45,321 bases of DNA from Saccharopolyspora shandongensis (GTDB lineage: Bacteria; Actinomycetota; Actinomycetes; Mycobacteriales; Pseudonocardiaceae), in the NCBI RefSeq assembly GCF_900106995.1, contig NZ_FNOK01000069.1, forward strand, positions 1-45,321, in the 5' to 3' direction. The translations under genes were made by a program, and so were the position numbers. How positions within the stretch are numbered: position 1 is the stretch's first letter; the number at the start of each line of letters is the position of its first letter. Positions 14,454 to 22,903 of this stretch are shown piece after piece. Under the pieces are notes generated by a model. It worked only from the letters and a program-made list of their open reading frames with translations. It ran no database searches and had not been told where the DNA came from.

Positions 14454-16930
14454 GGTTGCCTCCTCGCACCCAGCGGAACGACGGTCAGCGCGATCGCGAG
14501 CAGCGCTCCCGCGCACGCCAGCAGGAGGTGCAGGGCGAATCCGGGCGGGCTCCAGGACAACGCGAGCGTGCCGCCGGGCAGACCTGGTGACAAGCGCACG
14601 ACGAGCAAACCCGCTTCGGTGCCCTCGACCGGCACGCGGCGTCCATCCACTGTGGCCTGATAGCCGGGCCAGGCCAGGCGTGCGAAGACCAGCTCCGCCC
14701 GGTCACCGGTGCGGCCGAACCGCACGATCTCGCTGCGCTGCCCGTGCCGCAGGTCGTCGAAAACCTCCACGTCGCGGCTGGCGCTCAACCGCCCGCGCGG
14801 CCAAGGCAGGGCCGATTCCCGTTCCAGCACGACGACATCGCTGTTCCGCCGGGCGATCCGCCAGCCCGCCGGCGCTTCGGTCACCTCGCGGAGGCGGCGT
14901 TGCACCACGACGTGGGTCGCCTTGAGCCGGTCGGCCAGCCCGTCCCACAGCCGGTCGTAGGCCTGCGGGCAGGTGGCCCCGTAGTAGCTCAGGCAGAGCC
15001 GCCGGTGCAGTGCGTCGTGGCCGATTCCGGTGTAGGACACCAGGCTCGCGACCCCGGCGGCCGCGTGCATGTTGCCGAACAGCAGGTGCCGCCACGCGCT
15101 CCGGGAAGCGACGTCGTCGGGTGGGATCAGGTCGCGGTCGGCGATCTGCACCAGCGTGCCGCCGCGGAATTCCGCGTAGCGGGACCGGAGTTCGGCAACG
15201 GAGGTCGGGAAGTTGTAGACGGCGACATCCCGGTTGGCCGGGAACCAGGCCATTTGCAGCGCCAGCGCGCAGACCGTGCCGAGGTGCAGCACCGCGGCGA
15301 CCAACTGCTTGCGGTGCACCACCACGGCGAGCAGCACGACGATCACACCCAGCGACACCAGGTGCTTCGGCGCCAGCGCAGGCCACGCCGCGAACGCGAG
15401 ATAGCTGCCCAGCAGAACAGATCCCGCGGAACACGCCAGCCGCACCTTGAAGTGGTCGGTGCGCAAACCCCGCGACAGCGCCACGGCGAGCAGCACCGCC
15501 AACGCCAGGTGCAGCACGGCCACATGCCGCAGCGGCCACCGGAACAGCCACACGTTGGACGGCCCCAGGCACAGCAGGAAGTAGCAGCCCGCCACCACCA
15601 CAGCACACCGGCAGCGGCGCCACAGCGCGCCGGCGGACCGCCAGTCCAGCCAGGCCAGCAGCGGGACGGCGAACCACGCGAAATAAGTGGCGGGCACCGA
15701 CATCCGGAAGGTGCCGAAGGACAGGATCTGCGGCACGAACGAGGGCATGCTCGCGGCCAGCAGATCACCGATGCCCGGCACCAGCCGGCCGATGTTGAAC
15801 AGCTCCTGCCCGGATCGCCACCCCACCGCCGAGGCCGCCAGCACCGGGAAGAACACCAGCGGCAGGATCGCCGCGACCGCCACCCCCACCAGCACCAGCC
15901 GCCGGACGCGCGGCCGGTCCCGGCCGGTTTCGGCCAGCAACCCGGCGAAGATCACGCCCAGCGCCAGCACGCCGTAGGGATCACCGGCGGAGACGCACAG
16001 GTAGCACAGCAGCCACGCCCCGAAAGCGGGCGTCCGCCGCCGCAACGCCCACCAGGCCCACGGCAGCCACGCGAAGCCCATGAGCCCGCCCGCCCAGGTC
16101 GCGGCCTGGAAGTACAGCACGAACCCGGACACCGGCAACGCCACCGCGAGCACCGACGCGATCCCACGCGTCGCCCCGTAACCGCGGCAGAGCAGGAACG
16201 TCCCGACGCCGAGCGTGACGAGGAACTGCGTCTTCACCACCGCCGCGCCGACCGCGAGATCGCCGATCCACACCACCAGCAGGAAATCCAGCAGGTGCAC
16301 CGGGTTCCAGATCCCGAACAGCGCCTCGGCGGCCAGGTTCCCGCCCATCCACGAATCGACGTCCAGGCCCAGCGGCCAGTCCCCGGCCAGCAGCCGCTCG
16401 CCCAGCCGGTGCCACATCGGGAGGAACTGCGCCGCGCTGTCGTCCCAGAAGTAGAACGACGGGTTCACCAGCACCGGGAACTGGCCCAGCACCGCGACGG
16501 CCACCCCGACGCCGGCCGCGCCCCGCCAGTCGACGCGCCGTTCGCGGCGACGCGGTCGACCGGTGAGCACCGCCCTGCTCAGCAGGAACGTCACGGGCAC
16601 CACGACCAGACCCGCCGCGACCGGGGCGAGCCTCGAATCGACGCCGAACACCGCCACCGAAACCACGACGACGGCGGTGCCCAACCCGATCACGGCCAGG
16701 TTGGACAGCGGGAACAGCAGCAGGCTCCGCCGGTTCGGCGGCACCCCGAAGGTGAACCGGCAGTTGAGCAGGTACGAGCACAGCATCGCCACCGCCGTCG
16801 CGACCAGGTGCGCCACCAGGTACGGCACCAGCAGCCACAACGCCAGGTAGGCGGTGCAGTGCACCGCCGTGTTCACCCCGCCGACGAGCGCGAACCGCGC
16901 GAACTCCGACCTGCTCACCTCGCGCCACAT
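14450..16930 (-). CDS. GtrA domain fused to YfhO/GT-C-like membrane glycosyltransferase
   Basis: This 826-residue multi-spanning membrane protein has two parts. Residues 10-125 form a four-helix GtrA domain (ARFALVGGVNTAVH, LLNCRFTF, and a last helix VPVTFLLSRAVL), a family linked to flipping polyprenyl-phosphate sugars. After an Arg-rich linker (127-134), about 690 residues with some 12 membrane helices and a soluble tail resemble YfhO/GT-C glycosyltransferases. FWDDSAAQF (161-169) in the first outer loop offers the acidic pair usual for GT-C active sites. A one-base TGATG overlap with the GT2 gene and a GTGA overlap with the deacetylase gene show a tight operon. It likely moves a lipid-linked sugar outward and transfers it to a surface acceptor. 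Confidence 0.85.
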   Translation of the reverse strand: MWREVSRSEFARFALVGGVNTAVHCTAYLALWLLVPYLVAHLVATAVAMLCSYLLNCRFTFGVPPNRRSLLLFPLSNLAVIGLGTAVVVVSVAVFGVDSRLAPVAAGLVVVPVTFLLSRAVLTGRPRRRERRVDWRGAAGVGVAVAVLGQFPVLVNPSFYFWDDSAAQFLPMWHRLGERLLAGDWPLGLDVDSWMGGNLAAEALFGIWNPVHLLDFLLVVWIGDLAVGAAVVKTQFLVTLGVGTFLLCRGYGATRGIASVLAVALPVSGFVLYFQAATWAGGLMGFAWLPWAWWALRRRTPAFGAWLLCYLCVSAGDPYGVLALGVIFAGLLAETGRDRPRVRRLVLVGVAVAAILPLVFFPVLAASAVGWRSGQELFNIGRLVPGIGDLLAASMPSFVPQILSFGTFRMSVPATYFAWFAVPLLAWLDWRSAGALWRRCRCAVVVAGCYFLLCLGPSNVWLFRWPLRHVAVLHLALAVLLAVALSRGLRTDHFKVRLACSAGSVLLGSYLAFAAWPALAPKHLVSLGVIVVLLAVVVHRKQLVAAVLHLGTVCALALQMAWFPANRDVAVYNFPTSVAELRSRYAEFRGGTLVQIADRDLIPPDDVASRSAWRHLLFGNMHAAAGVASLVSYTGIGHDALHRRLCLSYYGATCPQAYDRLWDGLADRLKATHVVVQRRLREVTEAPAGWRIARRNSDVVVLERESALPWPRGRLSASRDVEVFDDLRHGQRSEIVRFGRTGDRAELVFARLAWPGYQATVDGRRVPVEGTEAGLLVVRLSPGLPGGTLALSWSPPGFALHLLLACAGALLAIALTVVPLGARRQP

Positions 16931-17925
16931 CACTCCCCCTGCAACGCCAGATCGGCGGCCGGGCGCAACCGGAGCGCACGCGCCTGCGGGTGGAATTCCG
17001 GGCTCGACTCCTTGACCAGGTAGTGCGGCCGCCGCTTGGCCTCGAAGTAGCTCTTGCCCAGGTACTCCCCGAGCACCCCGAGGAACAGCAACTGCACCCC
17101 GCCCAGTCCGAGGACCCCGGCGAGCAACGTCGCGTAACCGGGCACGTGCACACCGTCCACAATGGTGTTCGCCACGACGAAGAGCACGTAGCCGCCGGCC
17201 AGCAGCGCCACCAGCACGCCCAGGTAGATCGACAGCCGAAGCGGCCTGCTGTTGAACGAGGTCAGCCCGTCGATGCCGTAGTTCACCAGCGCACCGAACG
17301 TCCACCTCGAACCGCCGCCGCCCCGCGGCACGTTCCGGAACGACACGTACGCCGTGTCAAAACCGATCCAGGCGAACAAACCCTTGGAGAACCGGTGGTA
17401 CTCCGGCAACGACAGCACCGCGTCCACGGCCCGCCGCGACAGCACCCGGAAATCCCCGACACCGTCCTGCAATCGCACGTCCACGAGCCGCCGACACGCC
17501 CAGTAGTACATCTTGGACAGTGCCGACCGGACGCGGTTCTCGCCATCGCGACCGCGACGGGCGACGACCTGGTCGTAGCCGGAGTCCAGCAGCGCCAGCA
17601 TCCGCCGCAACAGCCGCGGCGGATGCTGCAGATCGGCGTCCAACAGCGCCACCCGGCCGCCCCGCGCATGCCGCAAACCGCACAGCATCGCCGCTTCCTT
17701 CCCGAAGTTGCGGCTCAGCGACACGTAGCGGAAACGCGGGTTCAGCGCCGCCAAGCGGCGCGCTTCGCGCAGCGTCCGGTCGGTGCTGCCGTCGTCGACC
17801 AGGATCACCTCGTAATCCCGGACGCGCCCGGACAGCGCCGCGACCAGCGCGTCGTGCAACCGTTGCAGGCCGTGCTCCTCGTTGAAGCACGGCACCACCA
17901 TCGAGAGGTACATGGCAGGTCTCAT
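16930..17925 (-). CDS. GT2 family polyprenyl-phosphate glycosyltransferase (GtrB/DPM1-like)
   Basis: This 331-residue protein has a GT-A catalytic domain (about 5-230): SMVVPCFNEEHGL at the start, ILVDDGSTD (41-49), the metal-binding DADLQHPP near 97, and SRNFGKEAAML. The C-terminus has two membrane helices (about 237-260 and 270-295). This is the usual layout for enzymes that load a sugar from a nucleotide donor onto polyprenyl phosphate at the inner membrane face. The next gene begins with a GtrA domain, the usual partner of such enzymes. The ATG at 17925 is used; an ATG four codons later is possible. A palindrome GTCGATCGAC lies at 17931-17940, just before the start. The sugar is unknown; the PIG-L neighbour suggests an N-acetylhexosamine. 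Confidence 0.9.
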   Translation of the reverse strand: MRPAMYLSMVVPCFNEEHGLQRLHDALVAALSGRVRDYEVILVDDGSTDRTLREARRLAALNPRFRYVSLSRNFGKEAAMLCGLRHARGGRVALLDADLQHPPRLLRRMLALLDSGYDQVVARRGRDGENRVRSALSKMYYWACRRLVDVRLQDGVGDFRVLSRRAVDAVLSLPEYHRFSKGLFAWIGFDTAYVSFRNVPRGGGGSRWTFGALVNYGIDGLTSFNSRPLRLSIYLGVLVALLAGGYVLFVVANTIVDGVHVPGYATLLAGVLGLGGVQLLFLGVLGEYLGKSYFEAKRRPHYLVKESSPEFHPQARALRLRPAADLALQGE

Positions 17926-18111
17926 CCCAGGTCGATCGACTCCCGCAGGAACGGGGAAGCCGCTGTGGGCCAAACGAATCGGCGCCGACCGTAGGGTCCG
18001 GGGCGCGCGGCACCCCCTCCCGACACACCGGCGAATAATCCGCCCGGGCGGCTTTTCGCCACATGGCCACCCGATCGCGCAATTACGCGCCGGAAATGGC
18101 AGGCTGGCCGC

Positions 18112-20172
18112 ATGGCCTCGTTTCCCCGCCGCAGCGCCCGCACCCAGGGCTTCACCCTCGGTGCGCCGCGGAACTTCACCGCCGGTTCCACCGTGCTCTT
18201 CCTGCGATCCGCGGGCGGCACCGAACGCAGCAACGCCCTCTGGGCGCTGGACACCCGAACCGGCCAGGAGCGGATGCTCGCCGACCCGGCCGCGCTGCGG
18301 GTGGCCGACGAGGTCTCGCCCGAAGAGCAGGCCCGGCGCGAACGCGCGCGCGAACGCGCCCTGGGCATCACCGGCTACGCCACCGACGGCGACGGGAACC
18401 TGGCCGCCTTCACCATCTCCGGCCGGCTGTTCGTCGTCGACGTTGCGACCGGCGACGCCCGCGAGCTGCCCGCCCGCCAGCCGGTCGCCGATCCCCGGCC
18501 CGACCGCGACGGACGCCGGATCGCCTACCTCTCCGCCGGTCAACTGCGGGTGATCGATGTGGACGGTTCCGGTGACCGCGCGCTCGCCGAGCCCGACGGC
18601 GCCGACATCACCTGGGGCGCCGCGGAGTTCATCGCAGCCGAGGAGATGGGCCGCCACCGCGGCTACTGGTGGGCACCCGACGGTGCGCGGCTGCTCGCGG
18701 CCCGCGTCGACGAATCCCCGGTCCAGCACCTGTACCTCGGCGACCCGTCCGCCCCGCTGAGCGAGCCGACCGCCATGCGCTACCCGGCCGCCGGCACCCC
18801 CAACGCCGACGTGTCGCTGGCCGTCCTCGACCTCGACGGCAACCGGGTGGACGTCGAATGGGACCGCCAGGCCTTCCCGTACCTCGTCACCGCGCACTGG
18901 TCCGAGCACGGCGCCCCGCTGATCGCGGTGCAGACCCGCGACCAGCGCACCCAGCTCGTGCTGGCCGTCGACCCGGCCACCGGGCGCACCACCGAGGTGC
19001 ACCGCGACACCGACCCGAACTGGGTGGAGATCAATCCCGGCTGGCCCGCCTGGACCCCGGACGGCCGACTGGTGCGCATCAGCGCAGGTGACGGCGCGTA
19101 CCGGCTGGTGGTCGGCGACCAGCCCTGGACCGCCGCGCCCCTGCAGGTGCGGGGCATCCTCGACGTCGGCGACGACGTCCTGATCTCCGCCTCGGAGCAG
19201 GACCCGACCCAGGTTCACCTCTACCGCGTCACCGCCGACGGCGCCGAGCGGATCACCGAGCAGCCCGGCATCCACTCCGGAACGCGCTGCGGCGACGTGC
19301 TCGCCGTCGCCACGTCCACAATGGACGAACCACGCACCCGGGTGCGGGTGCACCTCGACGGTCAGGAGATCGCCGAGGTCGAGAACCTGGCCGAAGACCC
19401 CGCCGTCGACCTCAACGTCACGCTCCTCCGGCTCGGCGACCGCGAGCTCTGCAGCGCCCTGCTGCTGCCCACCGGCTACGACCCGGCCGACGGCCCGCTG
19501 CCGGTGCTGCTCGACCCCTACGGCGGCCCGCACGCGCAGCGCGTGCTCGCCCGCAGCCAGGGCTACCTGACCTCGCAGTGGTTCGCCGACCAGGGCTTCG
19601 CGGTGCTGGTCACCGACGGCCGCGGCACGGGCGGACGCGGCCCCGACTGGGACCGCGCGATCGCCGGCGACCTTGCCGGCCCGACCCTGCAGGACCAGGT
19701 CGACGCCCTGCACGCGGCCGCCGCGCAGCACCCCGAGCTCGACCTCGGCCGGGTCGCCATCCGCGGCTGGTCCTTCGGCGGCTACCTCGCCGGGCTGGCC
19801 GTGCTGCGCCGCCCGGACGTCTTCCACGCCGCGGTGGTGGGTGCCGGAGTCGTCGACTGGCGGCTGTACGACACTCACTACACCGAGCGCTACCTGGGCG
19901 ACCCCAACGAGGTTCCCAAGGCGTACGTGGAGAACTCGCTGCTGGCCGACGCGGGCAACCTCGAACGCCCGATGCTGATCGTGCACGGCACCGTGGACGA
20001 CAACGTCATCCTGGCCCACGCACTCCGGCTCTCGGCCGCGTTGACCGCGTCGGCCCGCCCGCACAACGTGCTACCGCTGGCGGGCGTCAGCCACATGCCC
20101 ACCGAGGAGAGCACCAGCGAGAACCTGCTGCTGCTCCAGGTGGACTTCCTGCGCAAGTCGCTGGCGCGCTAG
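18112..20172 (+). CDS. S9 family peptidase (dipeptidyl-peptidase IV / prolyl oligopeptidase type)
   Basis: This 686-residue serine peptidase has an N-terminal beta-propeller (about 15-440) and a C-terminal alpha/beta-hydrolase domain (about 445-686). The triad is S554 in GWSFGGY, D629 or D630 in GTVDDNV and H661 in GVSHMP. An AAEEMGRHRGYWW segment carries the double-Glu motif that binds the substrate N-terminus in the DPP IV branch, so release of N-terminal dipeptides is likely. No signal peptide is seen, suggesting a cytoplasmic enzyme. The 186-bp region upstream, shared with the divergent GT2 gene, shows no clear promoter. Its stop overlaps that of the converging aldo/keto reductase in a CTAG. 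Confidence 0.92.
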   Translation: MASFPRRSARTQGFTLGAPRNFTAGSTVLFLRSAGGTERSNALWALDTRTGQERMLADPAALRVADEVSPEEQARRERARERALGITGYATDGDGNLAAFTISGRLFVVDVATGDARELPARQPVADPRPDRDGRRIAYLSAGQLRVIDVDGSGDRALAEPDGADITWGAAEFIAAEEMGRHRGYWWAPDGARLLAARVDESPVQHLYLGDPSAPLSEPTAMRYPAAGTPNADVSLAVLDLDGNRVDVEWDRQAFPYLVTAHWSEHGAPLIAVQTRDQRTQLVLAVDPATGRTTEVHRDTDPNWVEINPGWPAWTPDGRLVRISAGDGAYRLVVGDQPWTAAPLQVRGILDVGDDVLISASEQDPTQVHLYRVTADGAERITEQPGIHSGTRCGDVLAVATSTMDEPRTRVRVHLDGQEIAEVENLAEDPAVDLNVTLLRLGDRELCSALLLPTGYDPADGPLPVLLDPYGGPHAQRVLARSQGYLTSQWFADQGFAVLVTDGRGTGGRGPDWDRAIAGDLAGPTLQDQVDALHAAAAQHPELDLGRVAIRGWSFGGYLAGLAVLRRPDVFHAAVVGAGVVDWRLYDTHYTERYLGDPNEVPKAYVENSLLADAGNLERPMLIVHGTVDDNVILAHALRLSAALTASARPHNVLPLAGVSHMPTEESTSENLLLLQVDFLRKSLAR

Positions 20173-21002
20173 AGGATTTCCAGCGGAACCGGATGCGGCG
20201 GCGCTGGGAAGCCCGCGTCGAGCTCGGCGAGATCGGCCGTCGACAACTCGATGTCCAGCGCCGCCCGGTTCTGCTCCACGTGCGCCACGGTGGCCGCCTT
20301 CGGGATCGCGCACACGCCGTCCTGCGCCAGCACCCAGGCGATCGCGATCTGCGCAGGAGTCACCGAATGCCGGTCGGCGACCCGCCGCAACGCCGGCTCG
20401 CCCAGCAGCCGCCCCTGCTCGATCGGCGAGTACGCCATCACCGGCAGCTCCTGCTCCCGGCACCACGGCAGCAGGTCGAGCTCGATGCCGCGCCGGGTGA
20501 GGTTGTAGAGCACCTGGTTCGTGGCGGACCGCCGGCCGAGCTCGCTCTCGAACAGCTCCGACATGTCTCCGGGGCCGAAATTGCTCACCCCGTAATGCCG
20601 GATCTTGCCGTCGGCACGCAGCTGCTCGAACGCGTCCAGCGTCTCCGCCAACGGCGTGCTACCGCGCCAGTGCAGCAGGTACAGATCCAGCTGATCGGTG
20701 CCCAGCCGCCGCAGGCTGCGCTCGCACGCGGCGACCGCGTCGCGACGCCCCGCGTTGTGCGGATACACCTTGCTGACCAGGAAAACCTCGTCGCGGCGCC
20801 CCGCGATCGCGGCACCCACGACCTCCTCGGCGCCGCCGCTGCCGTACATCTCGGCGGTGTCGATCAACCCCAGGCCGAGGTCCAGGCCGCGCTGCAGCGC
20901 AGCCACCTCCGCCGCGCGCTGCGCGCGCCGCTCGCCCATGCCCCAAGTGCCCTGCCCCAGCACCGGCAGCTCCTGCCCGCCGGGCAGTCGTAGGCCTCGC
21001 AT
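20169..21002 (-). CDS. Aldo/keto reductase
   Basis: This 277-residue NADPH-dependent reductase has a TIM-barrel fold. The catalytic tetrad is complete: D48 and Y53 in DTAEMYG, K78 in LVSKVY and H111 in LLHWRG. IRHYGVSNF and a C-terminal IPKAATVAHVEQN cofactor motif follow. Family members reduce aldehydes and ketones, and the substrate here is unknown. The ATG at 21002 has GGAG five bases before it; a GTG two codons earlier is a weaker choice. It lies 55 bases downstream of the two-component genes on the same strand and could be co-transcribed with them. It ends in a four-base stop overlap with the peptidase gene. Confidence 0.92.
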   Translation of the reverse strand: MRGLRLPGGQELPVLGQGTWGMGERRAQRAAEVAALQRGLDLGLGLIDTAEMYGSGGAEEVVGAAIAGRRDEVFLVSKVYPHNAGRRDAVAACERSLRRLGTDQLDLYLLHWRGSTPLAETLDAFEQLRADGKIRHYGVSNFGPGDMSELFESELGRRSATNQVLYNLTRRGIELDLLPWCREQELPVMAYSPIEQGRLLGEPALRRVADRHSVTPAQIAIAWVLAQDGVCAIPKAATVAHVEQNRAALDIELSTADLAELDAGFPAPPHPVPLEIL

Positions 21003-21057
21003 GCACACTCCGTTCCAGGTGGTGGATCAAAGCCGGGCGTGCGGCCCAGAATACGGC

Positions 21058-22146
21058 TCAGCGCTGCTGCGGCAGCACGGCCACCAGCTCGAAGCCGCCG
21101 TCCGCGGACGGCCCGGCGTCCAGCCGCCCACCGGCCATCTGCACCCGCTCCGACAAGCCCGCCAGCCCGGACCCGCTGCTACCGGCCTCGACAGCCGGAT
21201 GCGCACGATCAGGAGCACCGTTGCTGACGGCGACGTGCAACGAACCCCCGCGGCACAACAGGCTCACCTTGATCCCGGCGCCCGGCGCGTGCTTGGAGGC
21301 ATTCGTCAGCGCCTCCTGAACCACCCGGTACGCGGCCCGCTCCACCGCCGCCGGCACCCCGTGCGGCTCGCTGAGCTGGGAAGACAGCTCCACGTCCACA
21401 CCGGCGGCGCGCGCCCGCACCACCAGGTCCGGGATCTTGTCCAACCCGACCTGCTGCCCCGCCGTGCCCAGCCCCAGCGTCGCGCGCATCTCGTCCAGCG
21501 CCTGCTTCGCCAACCCTCGCAACCGGCCCGCGGTCTCCTCCGCGGCGGGATCCCCGGTGGTCGCCGCCAACGCGGCCGACTCCACCGCGATCAGGGTGAC
21601 GTGATGCCCGACCGCGTCGTGGATCTCCCGCGCGATCCGGGCCCGCTCCTCCGCGCGCGCCGTCGCATCCTTCGCCCGCAGCTCCGCCGCAGTAGCCGCT
21701 TCCAGCCGCCGCAGGCTGTCGGCCAGCTGCTGCCGCAGCGACACCAACGCCCCCAACGCCATCGGCGCACCAGCGGCCGCCAGCACGAAAGCAAAGGTCA
21801 GGACGATCGAACCCGCCCCGAGCGACTGCGTGATCAGCACCGGGGTCACCGCGACCGCCGTGGCCAGCAGAACCGCCACGACCAGTGTCGACACCCGCGG
21901 CCGAGCGCGCCCCAACGCGTACAGCGCAACAAACGTCGCGGGCCACCCCAGCCCGCCGGCCAACGCGGGCATGCACAACAACACCGAGACCCACGGCGAC
22001 CACAGCCGCACCGGCAACAACGCGGCGGCCACCAACCCAGACACCGTCGCGTACCCGAACGGATCCGGCGCGGCCAGCACCGCGGCCGCCGGAATCACGA
22101 CGGCCAAAGCCTCGGCACCGAGCCGCAGCCAGCGCCCCGAATTCAC
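21058..22146 (-). CDS. NarL-type sensor histidine kinase
   Basis: This 362-residue protein has about five or six N-terminal membrane helices (10-130), a short coiled region (about 135-170, Arg/Ala/Glu-rich), and a HisKA_3 dimerisation domain with the phospho-acceptor H176 in ARIAREIHDAVGHH. The HATPase domain (about 260-362) has an N-box TNASKHAPG and G-box GSGLAGLSERV. It would phosphorylate the adjoining response regulator; the signal, probably sensed in the membrane since no outer domain exists, is unknown. The GTG start overlaps the regulator stop (22143-22146). Confidence 0.92.
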   Translation of the reverse strand: MNSGRWLRLGAEALAVVIPAAAVLAAPDPFGYATVSGLVAAALLPVRLWSPWVSVLLCMPALAGGLGWPATFVALYALGRARPRVSTLVVAVLLATAVAVTPVLITQSLGAGSIVLTFAFVLAAAGAPMALGALVSLRQQLADSLRRLEAATAAELRAKDATARAEERARIAREIHDAVGHHVTLIAVESAALAATTGDPAAEETAGRLRGLAKQALDEMRATLGLGTAGQQVGLDKIPDLVVRARAAGVDVELSSQLSEPHGVPAAVERAAYRVVQEALTNASKHAPGAGIKVSLLCRGGSLHVAVSNGAPDRAHPAVEAGSSGSGLAGLSERVQMAGGRLDAGPSADGGFELVAVLPQQR

Positions 22147-22817
22147 CGGAAGTCGCCCGCCACGCGCTGCGCGATCAGCGCGGCCTGCACCCGGTTCTGC
22201 GCACCGAGCTTGCTCAGCACCGTCGACACGTAGCTCTTCACGGTGGCCTCGGTCAGCCCGAGCCGAACCCCGATGTCGGCGTTCGACCGGCCATCGGCCA
22301 GCAGCTGGAGCACCTGCCGCTCCCGCCCGGACAACCCACGCACCAGCTGCATCTCGTGCGCGTTGTCGGTCGCGCTGCGGAACTTCGGCAGCAGCCGCGC
22401 CGTGATCCGCGGATCCAGCACCGCACCGCCCGCCGCCAGGTCGTGCACCGCCCGGACCAGCATCGCCGGCTCGGCGTCCTTGAGCAGGAACCCGCGCGCC
22501 CCGAACCGCAGGGCATCGGCCACGTAGTCGTCCAGGTCGAACGTCGTCAACACCGCCGACACCGGCGGATCCGCCAACGCCGTCAACGTCCGCAACGCCG
22601 TCAACCCGTCCTTGCCGGGCATCTGCACGTCGATCAGCGCGACGTCCACCCGATGCGCGCGAACCGCCGCCAGCAACTCATCGCCGTTGCCCGCCTCGGC
22701 GACCACCTGGATCGTGCCGTCCGCCTCCAACAACACCCGCAGGCCACGCCGCAGCATCGCCTCGTCATCGGCCAGCACAACGCGGATCGGCCCCCCGCCG
22801 TCCTCAGCCCGCACCAC
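22143..22817 (-). CDS. NarL/FixJ-family response regulator
   Basis: This 224-residue protein has a receiver domain (about 10-125) with acidic pocket DDE (17-19), phospho-acceptor D63 in ALIDVQMPG and conserved Lys in FLLKDAEP. The C-terminal LuxR-type HTH is at about 155-218 (LSGRERQVLQLLADGRSN, TVKSYVSTVLSKLG). It is paired with the histidine kinase that it overlaps by four bases. The start GTG at 22817 follows GGGGAGGTGA. The targets are unknown; the aldo/keto reductase downstream is a candidate. Confidence 0.92.
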   Translation of the reverse strand: MVRAEDGGGPIRVVLADDEAMLRRGLRVLLEADGTIQVVAEAGNGDELLAAVRAHRVDVALIDVQMPGKDGLTALRTLTALADPPVSAVLTTFDLDDYVADALRFGARGFLLKDAEPAMLVRAVHDLAAGGAVLDPRITARLLPKFRSATDNAHEMQLVRGLSGRERQVLQLLADGRSNADIGVRLGLTEATVKSYVSTVLSKLGAQNRVQAALIAQRVAGDFR

Positions 22818-22877
22818 TCGGTCACCTCCCCTGTTCCGAGCGCCGCCAGCAGATTATCGGGACCGCGTGAACGCAGC

Positions 22878-22896
22878 GCGCACGCCACCCGTGCGC
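22878..22896. terminator. Weak terminator hairpin after der
   Basis: A 7-bp stem GCGCACG/CGTGCGC with a 5-base loop begins 8 bases past the der stop and lies before the response-regulator gene. No T-tract follows. It may end the cmk-plsC-der transcript, but the stem is short. Confidence 0.4.
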
Positions 22897-22903
22897 ACGG
22901 TGA

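Noticed and set aside
14744..17023. 759-codon plus-strand frame opposite the GtrA/YfhO gene
   Set aside because: The translation is Arg/Gln/His-rich without membrane segments or motifs. The minus-strand protein is well formed.
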